Shown here: positions 39,214 through 49,391 of the stretch, one piece after another
Numbering within the stretch: the first letter of the stretch is position 1
How the letters are laid out: every line of letters starts with the position of its first letter
Origin: Roseithermus sacchariphilus
GTDB lineage: Bacteria; Bacteroidota; Rhodothermia; Rhodothermales; MEBIC09517
Reading direction: 5' to 3'
Assembly: GCA_003285105.1 (NCBI GenBank)
Contig: CP030158.1
Span: forward strand, 4,140,449 to 4,204,448
Length of the DNA stretch: 64,000 bases
Translations under genes and position numbers: made by a program
The notes under the pieces: model-generated
Databases searched by the model: none
What the model was told of the DNA's origin: nothing
The model's input: the letters and a program-made list of their open reading frames with translations, nothing else

Positions 39214-39681
39214 CTAGAAGCGGAAATGGGCAAAGGCCTTGTTGGACTCCGCCATGCGGTGGGTATCGTCTTTCTTCTTGATGGCTCCCCCATCGCCCCG
39301 GGCCGCAGCCTGCAGCTCGTTGGCCAGGCGGATGGCCATACTCTTGTCGCTACGCGCGCGGGCGTACTGGATGATCCAGCGGAAGGCGAGGGCCATCCGG
39401 CGGTCCGGACGCACCTCGATGGGCACCTGATAGGTCGCCCCGCCCACCCGGCGACTGCGCACCTCCACGAGCGGGGCCACGTTGTTGACGGCCTTCTTAA
39501 AGACCTCCACCCCACTCTCGCCGGTGCGCTCCTCGAGCACATCGAAGGCTTCGTAGACGATGCGCTGCGCCACGTTCTTCTTGCCGTCGCGCATCACGTA
39601 GTTCACGAAGCGGGCCACGAGTTCGTCGTTGTAGATCGGGTCCGGCGTTACCGTCCGCTTTTCTGCTCTTTTTCTACGCAT
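39214..39681 (-). CDS. rpsG: 30S ribosomal protein S7
   Basis: 155 residues. [40 protein letters not shown] and [20 protein letters not shown] are diagnostic; the C-terminus NKAFAHFRF is normal for S7. Confidence 0.98.
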   Translation of the reverse strand: MRRKRAEKRTVTPDPIYNDELVARFVNYVMRDGKKNVAQRIVYEAFDVLEERTGESGVEVFKKAVNNVAPLVEVRSRRVGGATYQVPIEVRPDRRMALAFRWIIQYARARSDKSMAIRLANELQAAARGDGGAIKKKDDTHRMAESNKAFAHFRF

Positions 39682-39785
39682 AGCTTAATTCGGGCTCAGC
39701 CGCACGCGGCGGCCTGGCATTCGGGATCAACCTGGAACGTGCGCGCCGGACCGGGCGGCCTCCGACCGCCCGACCGGCACCTGGC

Positions 39786-40160
39786 TTACTTCCGGGGCCG
39801 CTTGGCGCCGTACTTCGAGCGCCCCTGCCGGCGGTCGGACACGCCCGCCGTGTCGAGCGCACCCCGCACGATGTGATACTTCACACCGGGCAGGTCCTTC
39901 ACACGTCCACCGCGCACCAGCACGATGGAGTGCTCCTGCAGGTTGTGCCCCTCCCCCGGGATGTAGGCAATCACCTCGATCCCGTTGGTCAGACGCACCT
40001 TGGCAACCTTCCGAAGCGCCGAGTTCGGCTTCTTCGGCGTCGTCGTGTACACGCGCGTGCAAACACCACGCTTCTGCGGGTTCGCCTGCAACGCCGCGGA
40101 CTTCGTCTTCTTCACCTTGGGCCGGCGGCCCTTGCGTACGAGCTGTTGGATGGTAGGCAC
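39786..40160 (-). CDS. rpsL: 30S ribosomal protein S12
   Basis: 124 residues from a GTG start at 40160 ([20 protein letters not shown]); the ORF extends upstream without family similarity. [19 protein letters not shown] and [20 protein letters not shown] include the streptomycin-determining lysines in wild-type form. First gene of the str-S10-spc-alpha array. Confidence 0.95.
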   Translation of the reverse strand: MPTIQQLVRKGRRPKVKKTKSAALQANPQKRGVCTRVYTTTPKKPNSALRKVAKVRLTNGIEVIAYIPGEGHNLQEHSIVLVRGGRVKDLPGVKYHIVRGALDTAGVSDRRQGRSKYGAKRPRK

Positions 40161-40222
40161 GACAGCGTCCCTGAATGTCTGAGTATTCGCATCTGCGCGG
40201 CGCACCGCGCATTTTTCCGGAG

Positions 40223-40258
40223 CCGTGCAATATAAGATGGCACGGATATTATGTTCAA
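40223..40258 (-). promoter_or_regulatory. Promoter of the str-S10-spc-alpha array with overlapping dyad
   Basis: On the minus strand TTGAAC (40253-40258) is followed by 17 bases and TTATAT (40230-40235), reading on as TATATTG, a TAnnTTG element. The -10 lies within the loop of an inverted repeat CCGTGC (40240-40245) / GCACGG (40223-40228). About 70 bases separate it from the GTG of rpsL. It is the only convincing promoter seen ahead of the ribosomal genes. Confidence 0.65.
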
Positions 40259-40371
40259 TCTCTTCGATCAAGAAAAGATTAATAGCACGCTACAGACGGG
40301 TGTTTTCCGCACGATCGGCCCCAACACTCGATCTATTGATCTATCTCCATATACCGCGACGCGCTCGACAC

Positions 40372-40399
40372 AAAAAAGGACGGCAGGGCCGCCGTCCTT
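40372..40399 (-). terminator. Rho-independent terminator after ftsH
   Basis: Stem AAGGACGGC (40376-40384) / GCCGTCCTT (40391-40399), 9 bp with a 6-base loop. On the minus strand it is followed by a run of T (40372-40377). 35 bases past the ftsH stop. Confidence 0.85.
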
Positions 40400-40434
40400 C
40401 CTCGTGGCTCCGTCTAGCCCGGCGCTGGCCGGGG

Positions 40435-42543
<2,109 letters not shown>

Positions 42544-42779
42544 GAAAATCCAGGTATTGGGCAGCCACGACCCGGCATCCAACCGTCGAAAAAACGGACA
42601 CCGCACACCGGGGGCCGGCAGACCGGCACGGGATCAGAGGCGGTGCAGAAGGGCCGTCGCAGCGGAAAATTGGGTGTGCGTGTGGGTCTGATGCCGAACC
42701 CCCTTCGTTCGGCATTGGTTCCGTCCGCCCGGCGCGCGGACCGGGCCGGGCGGCGCGGCCTCACGGGTCGGAGGACGGG

Positions 42780-45700
42780 TCAGAGGTCGACCTCGACGGG
42801 CATGACCCAGTGGTCTTCCGGCCAGAGGGCTTCCGGCATTCGTTGTCCCAGTTGACGAGCCAGGCTCTCGGCCTGCTGCTCGGACGTGAACCGGCCGATG
42901 CCGACGCGGTAGCGCACCCCGGTTTCGGTCTCAGCCGGGTAGACGGCTACCGGGTAGCCCTGCTCGCGGACGTACTCGCGGTACGCCTCGGCGCGAGCGG
43001 CTGCTTCGCTCTCGACCTCCTCGGACGCCACGACGATGGTCCACAACGTGATCGTACGGCGGACCGGCCCGGCTTTCCTCGGGGGTGCCGTCTCCGCCGC
43101 CACCTCGGCCGGCGTATCGACAGGTACCGCCCCCACATCGGCCGGGGCCGCCAGCGTATCCGACGAGGCAACCCGCGTATCCACCGGAGACGCCAGCGTA
43201 TCCACCGGAGCCGCCAGCGTATCCGACGGGGCCGCCAGCGAGTCCGACGGGGCCGCGAGGCGGGCGAGGGAATCGGCGCGGGCCAGCGAGTCGGCCCGCA
43301 GGGCGGCTCGCCGCTCGGCGAGGGCGTCGAGCAACACCTGCGCCCGCTCGGCCTGAGGCGTGCGCGGGTAGCGGCTCACGATGCGGCGGTACAGGTCGGT
43401 CAGATTCAGCGACCGCTCACGGGCGGCCAGGCCGTCGGCGACCAGGCTGTCGGCGACCAGGCTGTCGGTAACCAGGCTGTCGGTAACCAGGCTGTCGGTG
43501 ACCAGGCTGTCGGCGGCGTCGAGGCTGTCGCGGGCGATCGGCGGGAGCGAGGCCAGGGTGTCGGCGGACGTCGGGTCGGCCGTGGGGATCGTCCACTCCC
43601 CTGCGGGTGGGGTGGGGTTGGCAGCGGTCGGGGTTTCGACGAGGTAGGTACGTTCCAGCAGGGAATCCGGGAGGGCCAGCGGCAACCGGCCGAACAGGTC
43701 CAGCGCCTCGTGCCGGGCCCATTCCATATAAATAGAGCCGGCCGCGAGCATGGCCCGCGGGGCGACCGTCGTCGCGGGATAGCGGGCGGCGACGCCGAGC
43801 ATCTCGTTCAGGGCGTCCGGGTAGGCTTCCTCGACCCGCAGCGGGGGGAGGTACCAGGGCAACACAGCCAGCACGTCGTTGAGCGCGGCGGCAAGCCCGG
43901 CCTGTTGCCAGCGCCGGTAGGCCTCGGCGTAGGCGCGTTCGGCCTGGGCCAGCGAGTCGGCCGGGAGCGGCTCCTCGGCCGCGCGGGTCCCGGCGCGGAG
44001 GCGACGCGCCAGCTCGGAGTCGGGATACGTCGTCAGGATGTACTGATTGAGCCGCCGCGCGGCCAGGGTGTCGCCCAGCGCTCGCTGCACCTCGGCCAGG
44101 GCATAGTAGGCCCGTTGCGCCACGGGCTGATCCTGGTCTTCTTCGATCACGAGGCGGTACCAGGCCGCGGCCGAGTCGGGCCGGGCCATGGAGAGGAAGA
44201 GGATGTTGCCCAGCTCGTAGCGGGCCATGGCGCGTTCGGCGCGCATGGCCGCGCGGCGGAGCGAATCCCGCGGCACGGCCGAGACGTCGATCTGCGGCAG
44301 GCCGGCGGCCGGGTCGAGCGCGGCGGGTCCGGCGATGAAGGCGTCATCGCCTTCGGCTCCCCGCCCTTCGCTGACGGCGAGCGCCACGGCTTCTTCCCGG
44401 CGCCAGTTGGGGACGAGCGGGCGGTTACCCCAGCGATTGATGAAGGTGATACGCCCTTCCTGCACCCGGGCCGGGTCGTTATGGAACAGGAACCCGGCCT
44501 CGCCGCCCGTACCGGCGGCGTCGGGCCCCGGATTGCCGCCGGCGCGGCCGGGGCGAGTGACGGCGGTGTTCTGGAAGCGCTGCTGCGCCTGCTGGCGTTC
44601 CAGCTCCCGCTGCTGCGCAGCCAGCTCCTCGGCCCGCGCCCGGCGCAGTTCCAGGATGCGATCCTGAAACGCCTCCTGGTCCAGCGATCCCAGGTAGAGC
44701 AACGAATCCAGTTCACTCACCTTCCGGGCCATGGCGGCAAACGTCCGGAACACCTCGGCCTGCTCGTCAGCGTCGCGGATGGCCGCCGGCGCCGGGAGGT
44801 CGGCCGCAGCCCGTCCGGCCTGGGCGCCGCCTGAGCGTCCACCGGACCGCAGCGCGGTGGCGGCCGTGTCGAAGTGAGCCGACGCCATCAGGAAATCCCT
44901 GTAGGCATCCCGGTAGAGCTCGCCCAGGGCATAGTGTACCCGCCCGCGCACCCCGGTGATGTTCATGTTCGGGTCCGCGTCGTAGAGCAGCTCGTCGTAG
45001 GTGACGAAGGCGTCATCGGCCAGGCCCATGGCCTGATAGATGCGGCCCCGCAGGTAGGCCAGCTCGGCGCGGTTGGTGAAGTTCTTGTCGTCCCGCTCCA
45101 TGCGGCGGAGATCCCGGAGCGCGCGTTCCGGATCGCCGTGCTCACCTTCGACGCGGATCGCGCTGACCTGCGCGGCATAGGACAACTCGTAGAGCGGGCG
45201 GTACCGGTCGACGCGGCGATAGGCCTCCGCGGCCTGTTCGTAGGCCCCCAGCGTCTCGTAGACCTGAGCCAGCAGGAACTGGGCACGAGCGCCCAGCTCC
45301 CGATCCCGCACGCGCGAGAGGCCCTCTTCCAGCTCCGCGACGGCCTCCGTCCAGGCCTGCTGTTGCACGTACAACTCGCCCAGCGCCAGCCGCAGCATCG
45401 GCTCCCATCGGTCGGAGAGGGCCTCTCGGGCCAGACTCAGCCGGAGATGCTCGGCGGCCGCCTCGTACGACCCGCCGGCAATCAGCGTGCGCGCCAGCCA
45501 GAACCGGGCCTCGTCCTCCAGCGCCGACCCCAGGCTGATGACCTCCTGGAATTTCTGCTCGGCGCCGACGTAGTTCTTCAGGTAGAAATAAGATTTGCCG
45601 ATGAGCAGCAGCGCATCATCCACCCACTTCGATTCGGGGTGGTCGCGCAGCACGTCCGCGCTCTTGCGGATCGCCGCGTCGAAGTCACGCGTGTTGGAGA

Positions 45701-45932
45701 CGCGGTCCGGCGTCGTGAACAGCGGCAGGTAGTGATCTCGGTCGACCGGATCGTTCTGCCGCTCGATGGCTTCGATACCGCGTTCGTAGGCCTTGCGGGC
45801 GTTGTAGAAGGTGTTGTAATACGCCGTGAAGTTGTCGTAGCGGCTGCTAACGAACGGGATGCGGCTGCAGCCGACGAGCCAGAGGCACAACAACACCAGG
45901 AGCCACCGAACCGGAAGCGACCGACGTACCAT
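42780..45932 (-). CDS. PorW/SprE-like TPR lipoprotein with SPOR domain
   Basis: 1050 residues. Lipobox LVGC near residue 22, then YDNFTAYYNTFYNARKAYER, a start typical of the type IX secretion lipoprotein PorW/SprE. Many TPR-like helical repeats fill residues 40-760. A low-complexity linker follows, with DSLVT/DSLVA repeats (a 15-base DNA repeat near 43434-43510) and further (A/S)P(S/V)DTLA repeats. The last 75 residues (TIVVASEEVESEAAARAEAY...GVRYRVGIGRFTSEQQAES) form a peptidoglycan-binding SPOR domain, not usual in characterised PorW. Assignment is by similarity of the N-terminus and architecture only. Confidence 0.65.
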   Translation of the reverse strand: MVRRSLPVRWLLVLLCLWLVGCSRIPFVSSRYDNFTAYYNTFYNARKAYERGIEAIERQNDPVDRDHYLPLFTTPDRVSNTRDFDAAIRKSADVLRDHPESKWVDDALLLIGKSYFYLKNYVGAEQKFQEVISLGSALEDEARFWLARTLIAGGSYEAAAEHLRLSLAREALSDRWEPMLRLALGELYVQQQAWTEAVAELEEGLSRVRDRELGARAQFLLAQVYETLGAYEQAAEAYRRVDRYRPLYELSYAAQVSAIRVEGEHGDPERALRDLRRMERDDKNFTNRAELAYLRGRIYQAMGLADDAFVTYDELLYDADPNMNITGVRGRVHYALGELYRDAYRDFLMASAHFDTAATALRSGGRSGGAQAGRAAADLPAPAAIRDADEQAEVFRTFAAMARKVSELDSLLYLGSLDQEAFQDRILELRRARAEELAAQQRELERQQAQQRFQNTAVTRPGRAGGNPGPDAAGTGGEAGFLFHNDPARVQEGRITFINRWGNRPLVPNWRREEAVALAVSEGRGAEGDDAFIAGPAALDPAAGLPQIDVSAVPRDSLRRAAMRAERAMARYELGNILFLSMARPDSAAAWYRLVIEEDQDQPVAQRAYYALAEVQRALGDTLAARRLNQYILTTYPDSELARRLRAGTRAAEEPLPADSLAQAERAYAEAYRRWQQAGLAAALNDVLAVLPWYLPPLRVEEAYPDALNEMLGVAARYPATTVAPRAMLAAGSIYMEWARHEALDLFGRLPLALPDSLLERTYLVETPTAANPTPPAGEWTIPTADPTSADTLASLPPIARDSLDAADSLVTDSLVTDSLVTDSLVADSLVADGLAARERSLNLTDLYRRIVSRYPRTPQAERAQVLLDALAERRAALRADSLARADSLARLAAPSDSLAAPSDTLAAPVDTLASPVDTRVASSDTLAAPADVGAVPVDTPAEVAAETAPPRKAGPVRRTITLWTIVVASEEVESEAAARAEAYREYVREQGYPVAVYPAETETGVRYRVGIGRFTSEQQAESLARQLGQRMPEALWPEDHWVMPVEVDL

Positions 45933-46005
45933 CGGAAAGGACGGGGATCGAGAATCGAAGGGGAGCCCGGCCAGGACCGGGGACGCGATCGTATCAGTCC
46001 ATCAT

Positions 46006-46037
46006 AGGCACGAAGCCGTCACAGGCACGAAGCCGTC
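46006..46037. repeat. Direct repeat of AGGCACGAAGCCGTC
   Basis: The 15-mer occurs at 46006-46020 and 46023-46037 in the gap between the PorW-like gene and pyk. Role unknown. Confidence 0.6.
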
Positions 46038-46083
46038 CATCCTGTCGGATTCACCCGGTCGGTGCAGCGTCCCGGCGGCGAGG

Positions 46084-47508
46084 TCAGATCCGGCTGACGT
46101 GGACCATGTTGGTGCGGCCCTTGGCCGGGAGGGGCATCCCCGCCGTGATGACGATCAGATCACCGGGGTAGGCCAGCCCGCGCTCGGTCAGCACCCGGTG
46201 CACGCTGCCGACCCCCTGGTCGGTGTCTCGCTGGAAAGGGATGGCAAAGGCTTTTGTTCCCCAGATCAGCATGAGCTGCCCGACGAGGCGAGGGTCGTCG
46301 GTGAAGGCGTAGACGGGCATCCGGGGGCGGTGCCGGGCGATGGCGCGGGCCGTGGCGCCGGTGGCCGTCAGGCAGGCGATGGCGCGCGCGCCGACCTGCT
46401 CGGCCAGCTCCACCGCCGTGTAACTGACCGACTCGGTCACGTCCTGCGATTCGGAGTTCCACATCGGCTTGCCGGAGCCGGCGTCGTACTGATGCTGGAA
46501 GGCCTCGGCCTCGCGGATGATCTTGTCCATCGCCTCGACCACCCGCGGCGGGTGCTTGCCCACGGCCGTCTCCCCCGAGAGCATCAGGGCATCGCTGCCG
46601 TCGAGCACGGCGTTGGCCACGTCGCTGGCCTCGGCCCGCGTCGGGCGGGGGTTGTCGATCATGCTCTCGAGCATCTGCGTGGCCGTGATGACGGGCTTGG
46701 CCGCCGCCAGGCATTTGCGGATGATGATCTTCTGCGTCTGAGGCACCCTGGACAGCGGCATCTCGATGCCCAGGTCGCCGCGGGCCACCATGATGCCGTC
46801 GGCCTGGGCCAGGATCTTGTCGATGTTGTCGACGGCCTCGGGCTTTTCGATCTTGGCGATGACGCTGACGCGCTTGCCGGAGGCCCGCACCCGCTGCATC
46901 AGGTTGGCCACATCCTCCTCGCTGCGCACGAACGAGAGGGCGATGATGTCGACGTCCATCTCCAGACCGAACTCCAGATCCTGGATGTCCTTCTCGGTCA
47001 GCGCGGGCGTGGAGGTGCGGATGTGCGGGAGGTTGACGCCCTTGCGCGAGCGCAACGGACCGCCGACGACCACCTCGGTCACGACCTCCCCATCACGGGC
47101 TTCGAGGATCTTGAGCTCCAGCATCCCGTCGTCGATCAGGATGTGATTGCCGGGATCGACGTCCTGGGCCAGCGTCGGGTAGTTGACGTAGACGCGGTGG
47201 CGGTCTCCGTACTCGATGGGCTCGGTCGTCAGCACGAGGCGCTGGCCCTTGTGGATGAGTACCCCGCCGTTCTGCATCTTGCCAATGCGGATCTTGGGCC
47301 CCTGCAGGTCCTGCAGGATCGGGATGGGGCGATCCATCTCGGCGGCGGCCTCGCGTACGAATTCGATGACGCGGCGGTGGTCCTCGTGGCTGCCGTGGGA
47401 GAAGTTGAGCCGGGCCACGTCCATCCCGGCTTCGATCAGGCGGCGGATGGTGCCTCGATCCGACGAAGCCGGCCCGAGTGTGCAGATGATCTTGGTCTGG
47501 CGTTCCAT
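46084..47508 (-). CDS. pyk: Pyruvate kinase
   Basis: 474 residues. Converts phosphoenolpyruvate and ADP to pyruvate and ATP. TKIICTLGPASSDRGTIRRL start, RLNFSHGSHEDH, LQDLQGPKIRIG, ARGDLGIEMP (metal/PEP site) and MLSGETAVGKHPPRVVEAM are all present; C-terminal allosteric domain complete. It is the last ordinary gene before the mobile block. Confidence 0.97.
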   Translation of the reverse strand: MERQTKIICTLGPASSDRGTIRRLIEAGMDVARLNFSHGSHEDHRRVIEFVREAAAEMDRPIPILQDLQGPKIRIGKMQNGGVLIHKGQRLVLTTEPIEYGDRHRVYVNYPTLAQDVDPGNHILIDDGMLELKILEARDGEVVTEVVVGGPLRSRKGVNLPHIRTSTPALTEKDIQDLEFGLEMDVDIIALSFVRSEEDVANLMQRVRASGKRVSVIAKIEKPEAVDNIDKILAQADGIMVARGDLGIEMPLSRVPQTQKIIIRKCLAAAKPVITATQMLESMIDNPRPTRAEASDVANAVLDGSDALMLSGETAVGKHPPRVVEAMDKIIREAEAFQHQYDAGSGKPMWNSESQDVTESVSYTAVELAEQVGARAIACLTATGATARAIARHRPRMPVYAFTDDPRLVGQLMLIWGTKAFAIPFQRDTDQGVGSVHRVLTERGLAYPGDLIVITAGMPLPAKGRTNMVHVSRI

Positions 47509-47621
47509 ACGCGAGGGGTGAGTTCCTGGTCCTGCGACGGAGGAAAGGTAGCCGAAACCGGGTCCGGCTTCAACACGCCGGCGGTATCGGGCTTGCCCCG
47601 CGATGATTAAGAAATGACGTA

Positions 47622-47649
47622 GCTGTCAGCCGTCAGCCGTCAGCGGTCG
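47622..47649 (+). repeat. CAGCCGT heptamer repeat left of the IS256 element
   Basis: GCTGT then CAGCCGT, CAGCCGT, CAGCGGT at 7-base spacing. The matching run at 59419-59470 lies on the other side of the IS256 element, so the element appears to have entered such a repeat. Confidence 0.75.
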
Positions 47650-47705
47650 AGATATAGTCAAATGTTGTGGATGAGGCCTTCAGGTAGCGCATCCTGTTGC
47701 TCGGT

Positions 47706-47892
47706 TCAAGCGGCCTGTCTGGCGGCATCAATTGGTTCGCCATCGACGAAGGTCACTCCGTGAAGGATCATCATAATCGTCTTGTAGCCGTCTAGTCGGT
47801 GCCAGTGCTTTTCGGCTTCTCGCACCAACTTGTAGACCATCGACAGGGCTGCTGCTCTGGATCCGCAGCCCTTCGTCTGCCTGGTACGGTGC
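47706..47892 (-). pseudogene. IS256-family transposase, C-terminal fragment
   Basis: Encodes the last 60 or so residues of a mutator-type transposase (HRTRQTKGCGSRAAALSMVY, then a tail ending DGEPIDAARQAA). It is the missing end of the gene at 58024-59295: joining the two across one copy of GCAC restores TVRH-RTRQTKG in frame. The apparent small ORF beginning in the IS copy is fortuitous. Confidence 0.85.
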
Positions 47893-47921
47893 TGGAATGC
47901 CCCCATTTTTGGTACCAGGGG

Positions 47922-48838
47922 CTATGTTAGTGCAGGCACCGGTTCGTGCTTCTGTTCTTTGACCTTGTGGTCGTTGTTGAACTGTGGAGATGGAGGCAAC
48001 GGGGCTGCCCCCATCTCCACAGCCTGATCGCCGACCGCGTCGCGCTCGGCGGTGGCATAGGCCGACGGCGTCTGGTAGCCCAGCGCGCTGTGCGGGCGGT
48101 ACGTGTTGTACTTCCGTCGATACTGCTCGCTGAGCACCTCGGCCTCCAGCACGGTTGCGAACAGCTCCCGGTCGAGCAGTTCGTTCCGGAACGTCGCATT
48201 GAACGACTCAATATAGCCGTTCTGCCACGGCGCACCCGGCTCGACGTAGCGCGTCTCGACCTGCACCGCCGCCAGGTGCGTCCGCAGCGCCTCGGCAATG
48301 AACTCCGGGCCGTTGTCCATGCGCACATGCGCCGGCGTTCCATGCTCAGCGAAGAGGCCCTCCAGCACTTCAGTTACACGCTCGGCGGTGATACTGCGCC
48401 CCACCTCGATCCGATGACACTCCCGCGTGTACTCGTCGAGTACGGGCATGAACTTCACCTGACGACCGTCCTCGGTCGTGTCGAATCGGTCGTGTCGAAG
48501 AGGAAGTCGATGCTCCAGACGTGGTTCGGGCAGGTCGCCTTCAGCCGCGTGCAGCCATGCTCGCTGCGGCCCAACCGGCGTCGTTTGCGCTGTCGCTGTG
48601 GCACCTGCAGCCCGGCCTGCTTCCACAGACGGTGCACGCGCTCTGGGTTGACGTGCCAGCCGTCACGGCGCAGAAGCCGCGTGATCATGCGGTAGCCCGC
48701 ACGTGGGTTCGCTTCGGCCAGTTGGTGCATACGTTTGGTCAAGGGACGATCCTGCTGCGGTTTCTTCGAACAGTAGCGCTGCGTCGAACGCGGCTGTTGG
48801 AGGGCTCGGCAAGCCCGCCGCTCGCTGACACCGAGCAC
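47922..48838 (-). pseudogene. IS3-family transposase orfB, copy A, frameshifted
   Basis: DDE integrase-type transposase read in two frames. The upstream part (VLGVSERRACRALQQ to NHVWSIDFLFDTT, carrying the first catalytic Asp) and the downstream part (RMDNGPEF with the second Asp, WQNGYIESFNATFRNELLD with the Glu) are separated by an exact 14-base tandem duplication (48472-48485 and 48486-48499). Removing one copy restores VWSIDFLFDTTEDGRQVKFM. The same lesion is in copy B. Confidence 0.85.
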
Positions 48839-49179
48839 GTCCTGGACGTGGCGTACGGCATCGCGGCGACGCGACGGGCTCTATGGGAGATCTCATGAGA
48901 TCCCCCCTTTCCCCTGGCGACCTCCTTGAGGATGTCGATGTCGAGAGCTTGCTCAGCGACGAGCTTCTTCAAGCGGGCATTCTCCTTCTCCAGCTCTTTG
49001 AGGCGTTTAACCTCACTGCGATCCATGCCGCCGTACTGCTTCTTCCAGCGATAGATGCTCTGCTCGGAGACGCCGACGTGTTTGGCGGCCTCGGCGATGG
49101 TTGCGCCCTCAGCGGTGAGAGCCTCGACGCGGCGGAGCTTGGTGACAATCTGTTCAGGGGTGTGTTTTTGCTTCTTCAT
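48739..49179 (-). CDS. IS3-family transposase orfA, copy A
   Basis: 146 residues. Residues 1-50 form a helix-turn-helix (MKKQKHTPEQIVTKLRRVEA, AAKHVGVSEQSIYRWKKQYG) followed by a leucine-zipper-like helix (KRLKELEKENARLKKLVAEQ). The part after residue 95 overlaps orfB in another frame and is probably not meaningful protein in the -1 frameshifted product. Confidence 0.8.
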   Translation of the reverse strand: MKKQKHTPEQIVTKLRRVEALTAEGATIAEAAKHVGVSEQSIYRWKKQYGGMDRSEVKRLKELEKENARLKKLVAEQALDIDILKEVARGKGGSHEISHRARRVAAMPYATSRTCSVSASGGLAEPSNSRVRRSATVRRNRSRIVP

Positions 49180-49263
49180 TGTACTGCGTAATTGGGGTGC
49201 AGCACAAATCGAAGATTCCCGCAGGAAACATAAGGCCTGGATCAGTTTTCTGGGGGCAATCCA

Positions 49264-49391
49264 TGGGCGGCCGGCCAAGCGGCCGGTTCTGATTCCCTCC
49301 CGCGGCCGAACCCGCTACGCAGCGCACGCTGCGCGGCTTGCTGCGCTGCGGGCCCGGCCCTGCCAGCGTAACAGGGTAACAGCGCTCAGCG
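49264..49391 (-). other. DGR-like downstream region: hairpins after the kinase stop codon
   Basis: 128 bases between the kinase stop and IS copy A. Minus strand begins with TGTTACCCTGTTACGCTGG, then holds two inverted repeats, CGCAGCGCACGCTGCG (49318-49333) and CCGGCCAAGCGGCCGG (49271-49286). DGR targets need GC-rich and hairpin elements just past the variable region. If the cargo was circular the second hairpin would be followed, after CCGCCCA, by the T7 run now at 56662-56668, giving a terminator-like structure. Confidence 0.4.

Larger units (their letters stand above)
47893..49263 (-). mobile_element. IS3-family (IS407-group) element, copy A
   Basis: 1371 bp. Terminal inverted repeats start TGGAATGCCCCCA (left) and TGGATTGCCCCCA (right, reverse complement). 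Encodes orfA and a frameshifted orfB. Compared with copy B it has 20 additional bases near 49196-49216 between orfA and the right end, and a handful of substitutions. Confidence 0.88.

Noticed and set aside
47706-47906. Independent 66-residue gene
   Set aside because: Its C-terminal 60 residues are the missing end of the IS256 transposase; the first residues come from the IS3 terminal repeat.
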